Source: Cyanophora paradoxa
Lineage: Eukaryota; Glaucocystophyceae; Cyanophorales; Cyanophoraceae
DNA: 41,824 nt
NCBI GenBank assembly: GCA_004431415.1
Contig: QPMI01000630.1
Coordinates: forward strand, 1-41,824
Reading direction: 5' to 3'
The notes beneath the pieces are model-generated. The model was not told where the DNA came from. It was given only the letters and a program-made list of their open reading frames with translations, and made no database searches. Within the stretch, counting starts at the first letter, position 1. Each line of letters begins with the position of its first letter. Below are positions 37,501 through 41,824 of this stretch, piece after piece. The translations under genes and the position numbers were made by a program.

Positions 37501-40500
37501 TGCGGTTCCACACAAAGTCCCCCACGCGCGCCTCCACGAAGGGCTCCAGCCCAGCGTCCGGGCCCCGGGGCTCGTCCAGCACCGTCAGCCGCACCGCCTC
37601 GCACGCCACGCTCAGGATGTCCTTCGCCACCGGCCGCGCCGGCGGCGGCGTCCCGGGCTCCGCCGCCCCCGGCGAGGCGGCCCCCGCCGAGTCAACGAGG
37701 GAGGGACCGCGCACGACGAGGCCCCGCCGCGCGCCGCGCTCGACGGGCGACTCGGCGAGCGGGTGGGCCTTGCCCGGCGTGGCGAGCGGCGCGGGGCTCT
37801 CGCGGGGCAGGCCGCCCGCCCCGCGGACGGCGCGGCGGAGGCGGGCGAGGGCGACGGCGTCCTCGTTGCGGGCGAAGCCGCAGCCCGTCCAGGCGTCCCA
37901 GAAGGAGCAGACGACGCGCCAGAGGGTGCGCATGTGGCGGTAGGAGAGGCGGCACACGAACGGCTCCAGCGCGATCTCGTTGTGGCGGTGCAGCAGTTGC
38001 GGCGGGCCCCCGTCCGGGTCCGCCTGCCCGCGCCCGTCAGGCCCCGCGGGGCGCGGCGGGGCCGGGGCGGGGGCGGGGGCACCTGGGAGTGCATGCCGAT
38101 CTTGTAGGTGAGGCAGCAGGGGTCGACGAGGGAGGGGGAGTCGAGGGGCTCGGGGCGGGGCCCGGGCCCGCGCGGGGCCGTCCGCAGCAGCAGCTGCAGG
38201 TCCCGCGCCACGAAGGACCCGTCCTGCCCGCCCCGCGTCGGCCCCGGCCCCGGCGCTGCGGGCGGGGGCGGGCGGGGACCCGGACCTGGCGGAGGTCGTT
38301 GGACCAGGTGTAGCGGGCGTTGAGGGTGCCGCGCAGGACGGCCACCGCTGAGCGCGCCTCCCGCACGTCCTCCACCAGGCAGATCTCCGGCTCCACCACC
38401 TGCCCCCAGCCGCGCGTCGGCGCCCAGGGCGCGGGGGGCGGGGCGGGGCGGGCGGGGCGGACGGTGGCGTTGAGAGTGATGGCGCCGGCGCGCGGCAGCA
38501 TCGAGCCGCTCCGGGGCACCGGCCCCAGCGGCCGCTGCAGCTGCTCCGCCCCCCGCAGCGCCCCCGCGAGGGCGCGCGCGCCGCCCGGGGCTCCGTGGCG
38601 GGGCTCGGGGCGGCGAGGCCGGGGGCGGCGGGGCCGGCGTCGGAGGCGCTGGCGGCGTGGAGGAAGAGGGGGTGGTCGTCGGGCTCGAACTTGTGCTCCC
38701 AGCCTGCCGCCCCGGTCAGGCCGGGGCGCGGGGCGCGGGGGCGCGGGGGGCGGGGCAGGGGCACCGTGGTAGAAGAAGTCGATGATGGCGAAGATGGGCT
38801 CCGGCACGAACAGCAGCCGCGGCCGGTGCAGCGCCAGGTGCATCGTCACGTGGTCCTCCGCCTGCGCGTTCACCATCGAGAACTCGAACGGCGCCAGCGA
38901 CTCCCCCTCCCCCTCCGGCCCCTTCTCCGCCCCCTCCGCCCCGCCCTCGCCCTCGGCGGGCGGGTCGGCGGCGTCGTAGGCGCCGAGGACCTGCCGCCAC
39001 GGCTCGGCGGCCAACGGCGCATCCTCCTCCCCGTCGCCCCCGTCCCCCGTCCCCTCCGCCTCCTCGGGGGCCGCGGCGGGGGCGCGGGGCCGGCCCCGGC
39101 GGCGGCGGAGGCGGCGGCGGCGGCGGCCCAGGCGCGCTTGGCGAGGTCGACGGGCCGCTCGCGGCGGCGGATGGCGAGGGGGGCGATGGGGAAGGGCCGC
39201 CGCCGCGTGTCCGTGAAGGAGAGGCCGGAGAGGCGAGCGGAGAAGCGGAGGACGCTGTCGGTCGTCTCGACGAACTTGCAGGAGAAGCCGGAGAGGAGGG
39301 CCGAGGCGAGGGGGTGGCGCGGCGGGCGGCCGGCCTCGCGGACGCCGTCCCCGCCGAAGAGCTCGAGGCGGAGGTCGCGGCAGGAGGCGTCGAGGCGGAA
39401 GGAGCACTGCACCGACTCCGGAACGGGGTCCGACGCGAGCAGCGGCGCCGGGTGCGCGGCGGCCGCCTCGTCGTACTGCTGCGGGGGCGCCCAGGGGGCC
39501 GTCGCGTCGTTCTTGTAGTTCTTGTACCAGGCGCCGAGCATGGCCCAGTACTGCCGCTCCGAGCAGCGCACGAGGACGTCGCCGACGCGCGCCGTCACGT
39601 GCAGGCGGGCCTCCCCCGCGGGCAGCGGGCGCGACTCGAGGAAGCGCGAGACCGTCGCCTCCACGTCCGTGTCCGCAAGGATCGGCCTCCGCCGCGCTGC
39701 CCGGGGGCCCGGTCGGGGCGGGGCGGGGCGCGGGGCGGGGCGGGGCGGGGCGGGGCGGACCGTCGCCGGCGTCGAGGGATGCGGTGGCGAGGTTCATGCC
39801 GCGCACGCGGATGTCGATCACGTCGTGCGTGTAGCTCGCCTTCAGCACCGCCGACGGCAGCGGCGTCCCCGTCCCCGCCGCCCCGCCGGCCCCGCCGGGG
39901 CGGCGCCAGGAGGGGCCGCTGGGGCCGCCGCCGGGGCCCGGGCCCGGGGCGGGGGCGGCGAGGAAGCGGTTGGAGAGGGAGAGGGTGCCGAGGTCGCCGA
40001 GGAGGTACTCGCGGAGCGGGCGTGGCGCGGCACGACGAGGAGGACGGACGGCACGTGCGCCTCGAAGCGCACCGCCGAGGCGCCCGACTCGGAGGGGCGG
40101 GCGGCGGCGCGCGCCCCTCGGCGGCCGCCTTCGCCGCCGACTCGACGAGCGCCGCGATCGCCGCGCTCTCCTGCGCGTACACCTGCCGCCGCGGGTCGGC
40201 CGGGGGCGCGCGGAGGGGCGGGGGGCGGCGCCGGCCTTGAGCTCGCGGAAGAAGACGGTGGTGAGGACGAGGCGGACGGCCTGCGTGCGCATCTGCACCT
40301 CCACGTCGTGCCCCGGGTACGCCGGGTCCGCCGCCTCGTACGTCTTGATGTGGATGTCCATCACCGAGCGCGCCTTCCCCGCCGCCCCGGCCCCGGCGGG
40401 GGCGCCCGGGGCGGCGGGCTCCTCGTCGCGCTGGCGGAGGACCTGGCGGTAGAGCTCGCCGGCGGGGGTGAGGTCCGTGAGCGTCAGGTTCCCCAGCCGC

Positions 40501-41824
40501 CCCGACGCCTCCACGCCGCCCCGCCGCATCTTCACCCGCACCCGCGAGTCGCTCATCGCGAAGAGCGCCACCTGCTCGCCCTTGTCCTCCCGGTTGAGGT
40601 ACACCACGAGGCTCGCCATCGAGGCCAGCACCCGCAGCCGCACCACCGCCCCCGACGCCCCCTGGCCCGCCCCCGCCGCAGCCGCCGGCCTCGCCCGCGC
40701 GGGGATGGATGCCGAGGGGGGGACGAGGGGCGGAGCCGGGGCGGCGGCGGGGGCGCTGCCGGAGGGCGCCCCGGCGAGCGGGGCGCGGAAGAAGGAGAGG
40801 AGGGAGGCGACGGCGACGCGGTTGTAGTGGACGACGAGGCCGCGGAAGCGGATCGTCAGCGCGTTCTCCGTCTCGTCCCCCTCCTGCACCCGCCCCGGCG
40901 AGCCGGCCTGGTAGCTCCCGTACTCCGCCTGCACCAGCGCCGCCCCGGCCCCGTTCCCCGAGGCGCCGGAGCCGCCGAGCGAGGCCCCCGTCTCGGGGCT
41001 CGGGGCGGCGCCCCGCGCCGGCGGGCCCTCCTCCTCGGCGGCCCGCGGCACGGAGACGAGGTGGCGGAAGGGGCAGCCTGCGCGGGGGGCCCAGGTGAGG
41101 GGCGCGGGGCGGGGCCTGTGGGGGCGGGGCCACCGTCGGGGCGGCGGAGGTCCTCGAGGGAGAGGGTGCGGAGGCCGGCAGAGACGGTGGCGTCCAGCGT
41201 CCGCTGCACCACCCGCGCCTCCAGGCCCTCCGCCCGGAAGAGCACCAGCGGGTCCTCCGAGGGCGCCGCCCCCTCCGCCCCCGGCGGGCCCGACTCGGAG
41301 ACGAGGAGGGTGAGGGCGCCGAGCGAGAAGCCGCCCTCGAGCAGCGTCCGGCTCCCGCTCTCCGCCGCCGCCGCCGGGGCCGGCGCCAGCCCCGCCGGCT
41401 CCTCGTCCGTCAGGTCCACCCAGCCGCCCTTCAGCGGGCCCCCGCCCGCCCCGCCCCGGCCGCCGCCGCCGCGCCGGCCTCCGCGGCGCCCGCGCCCGAG
41501 GCGGCTGGGGCGCCCTCGGCGGCGCCGCTGCCGGGGCCGCGGCGCTGGAGGCTCGAGGCGACCTGCGCGGCCGCACGCGTCGATCAGCAGAAGGGCGGCC
41601 GGCGCCTCGCCGGGGCGCGGAGGGCGCGCCTGGAGGAGCTGGGAGTACTTGAGGGAGGAGAGGTTGACGCGCAGCGCCGGCAGCGAGCCGGCCACCCTGC
41701 CGCAAGGGTCAGCGATGGTGGCTGCGGGGGCGGCGGGGCGCGGGGGACCGGAGGCGGGTGAGGAGGGGGTCGTCGAGGACGCAGGCGGCGACGGTGGCGG
41801 AGACGGAGAAGCGCTCGACGACCC
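31552..41824 (-). CDS. VPS13: VPS13 lipid-transfer protein, C-terminal part (5' end outside window)
   Basis: From right to left: VPS13 rod segments with repeated patterns such as GSLPALRVNLSSLKYSQLL (about 41.65-41.7 kb) and NALTIRFRGLVVHYNRVAV (about 40.8-40.9 kb); the VAB/SHR-binding region with PFWLVNHAGTAIRV (about 35.5 kb) and CEFGVSIAFGAGRYC (about 35.2 kb); the conserved C-terminal domain (33.3-32.1 kb) with PKEFGKGLARGTAGLVKHV and GVTGIVEKPIEGMQRGG; and a PH-like end (about 32.0-31.55 kb) with SGKYRGDCLLEYVR. Stop at 31552-31554. VPS13 is a hydrophobic-groove bridge that moves phospholipids between organelles at contact sites. Frames are intact. GC-AG introns include 41629-41563, 36693-36645, 36548-36495, 36392-36330, 34296-34247, 33668-33611, 33355-33304 and 33030-32974; GT-AG introns such as 32193-32128 also occur. 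Confidence 0.9.
33470..33502 (+). repeat. GGA/GAG microsatellite
   Basis: A run of GGAGGA triplets inside VPS13, encoding a poly-Ser stretch on the minus strand (SSSSSSSSAPAASSS). Confidence 0.85.
39717..39761. repeat. GGGGC-rich tract in a VPS13 intron
   Basis: Tandem GGGGCGGGGCGG words (CCCCGCCCCG on the coding strand), apparently within an intron of VPS13. Such tracts could form G-quadruplexes and are prone to sequencing error. Confidence 0.6.

Noticed and set aside
1-41824. CRISPR array or bacterial operon structure
   Set aside because: The repeats vary in unit length, are indel-rich and have no unique spacers between short conserved repeats; genes have introns and TATA boxes, so a prokaryotic reading does not fit.

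Overview
This is a very GC-rich eukaryotic-type window. The genes carry short (about 50-90 nt) introns, TATA boxes and large low-complexity spacers. Many introns start with GC instead of GT. The contents suggest nuclear DNA of a unicellular alga or protist; frequent GC-AG introns are known in haptophytes, but the lineage is not proven here. The window has two halves that differ in content.

Left half (1 to about 25.4 kb): a virus-like or virus-derived neighbourhood embedded in satellite DNA. It starts with a 153-bp tandem array (about 230-1700). Next come two minus-strand genes (a 160-aa protein with an internal duplication and a RING finger protein) and a long plus-strand AEP primase / UL9-like helicase gene of the nucleocytoplasmic large DNA virus type, broken by many small frame changes (3558-8942). 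A chimeric gene follows, built from the next gene's promoter and leader, a 150-bp in-frame repeat copied out of the helicase, and the helicase's last codons (9307-9998). Then come a zinc-knuckle gene (10364-11249) and a small unknown gene (11323-11672). After a gene-poor stretch there is a degenerate GIY-YIG (SLX1-like) gene, a satellite block, a TFIIB-like gene with broken frames, a cysteine-rich zinc protein, an SKP1-like gene, a second satellite block, and a very divergent histone H3 gene with eight introns. Several of these genes share a TATA-like box 48-66 nt upstream of the ATG.

Right half (25.8-41.8 kb): ordinary host-type genes with intact frames across introns. They are a helical protein of unknown function (25801-28476), a MYND zinc-finger protein (28660-30708), and, on the minus strand, the C-terminal two thirds or so of a VPS13 lipid-transfer protein (31552 to beyond 41824) whose introns are largely GC-AG.

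How the parts work together: VPS13, the MYND protein and the helical protein look like unrelated housekeeping genes. The left-half genes (replication primase-helicase, TFIIB-like factor, RING and SKP1-like ubiquitin factors, nuclease-like protein, perhaps H3) resemble the replication, transcription and host-control set of a large DNA virus. The simplest reading is an endogenous, partly decayed giant-virus segment next to host genes. A misjoined contig or an error-prone consensus in the left half cannot be excluded from sequence alone.
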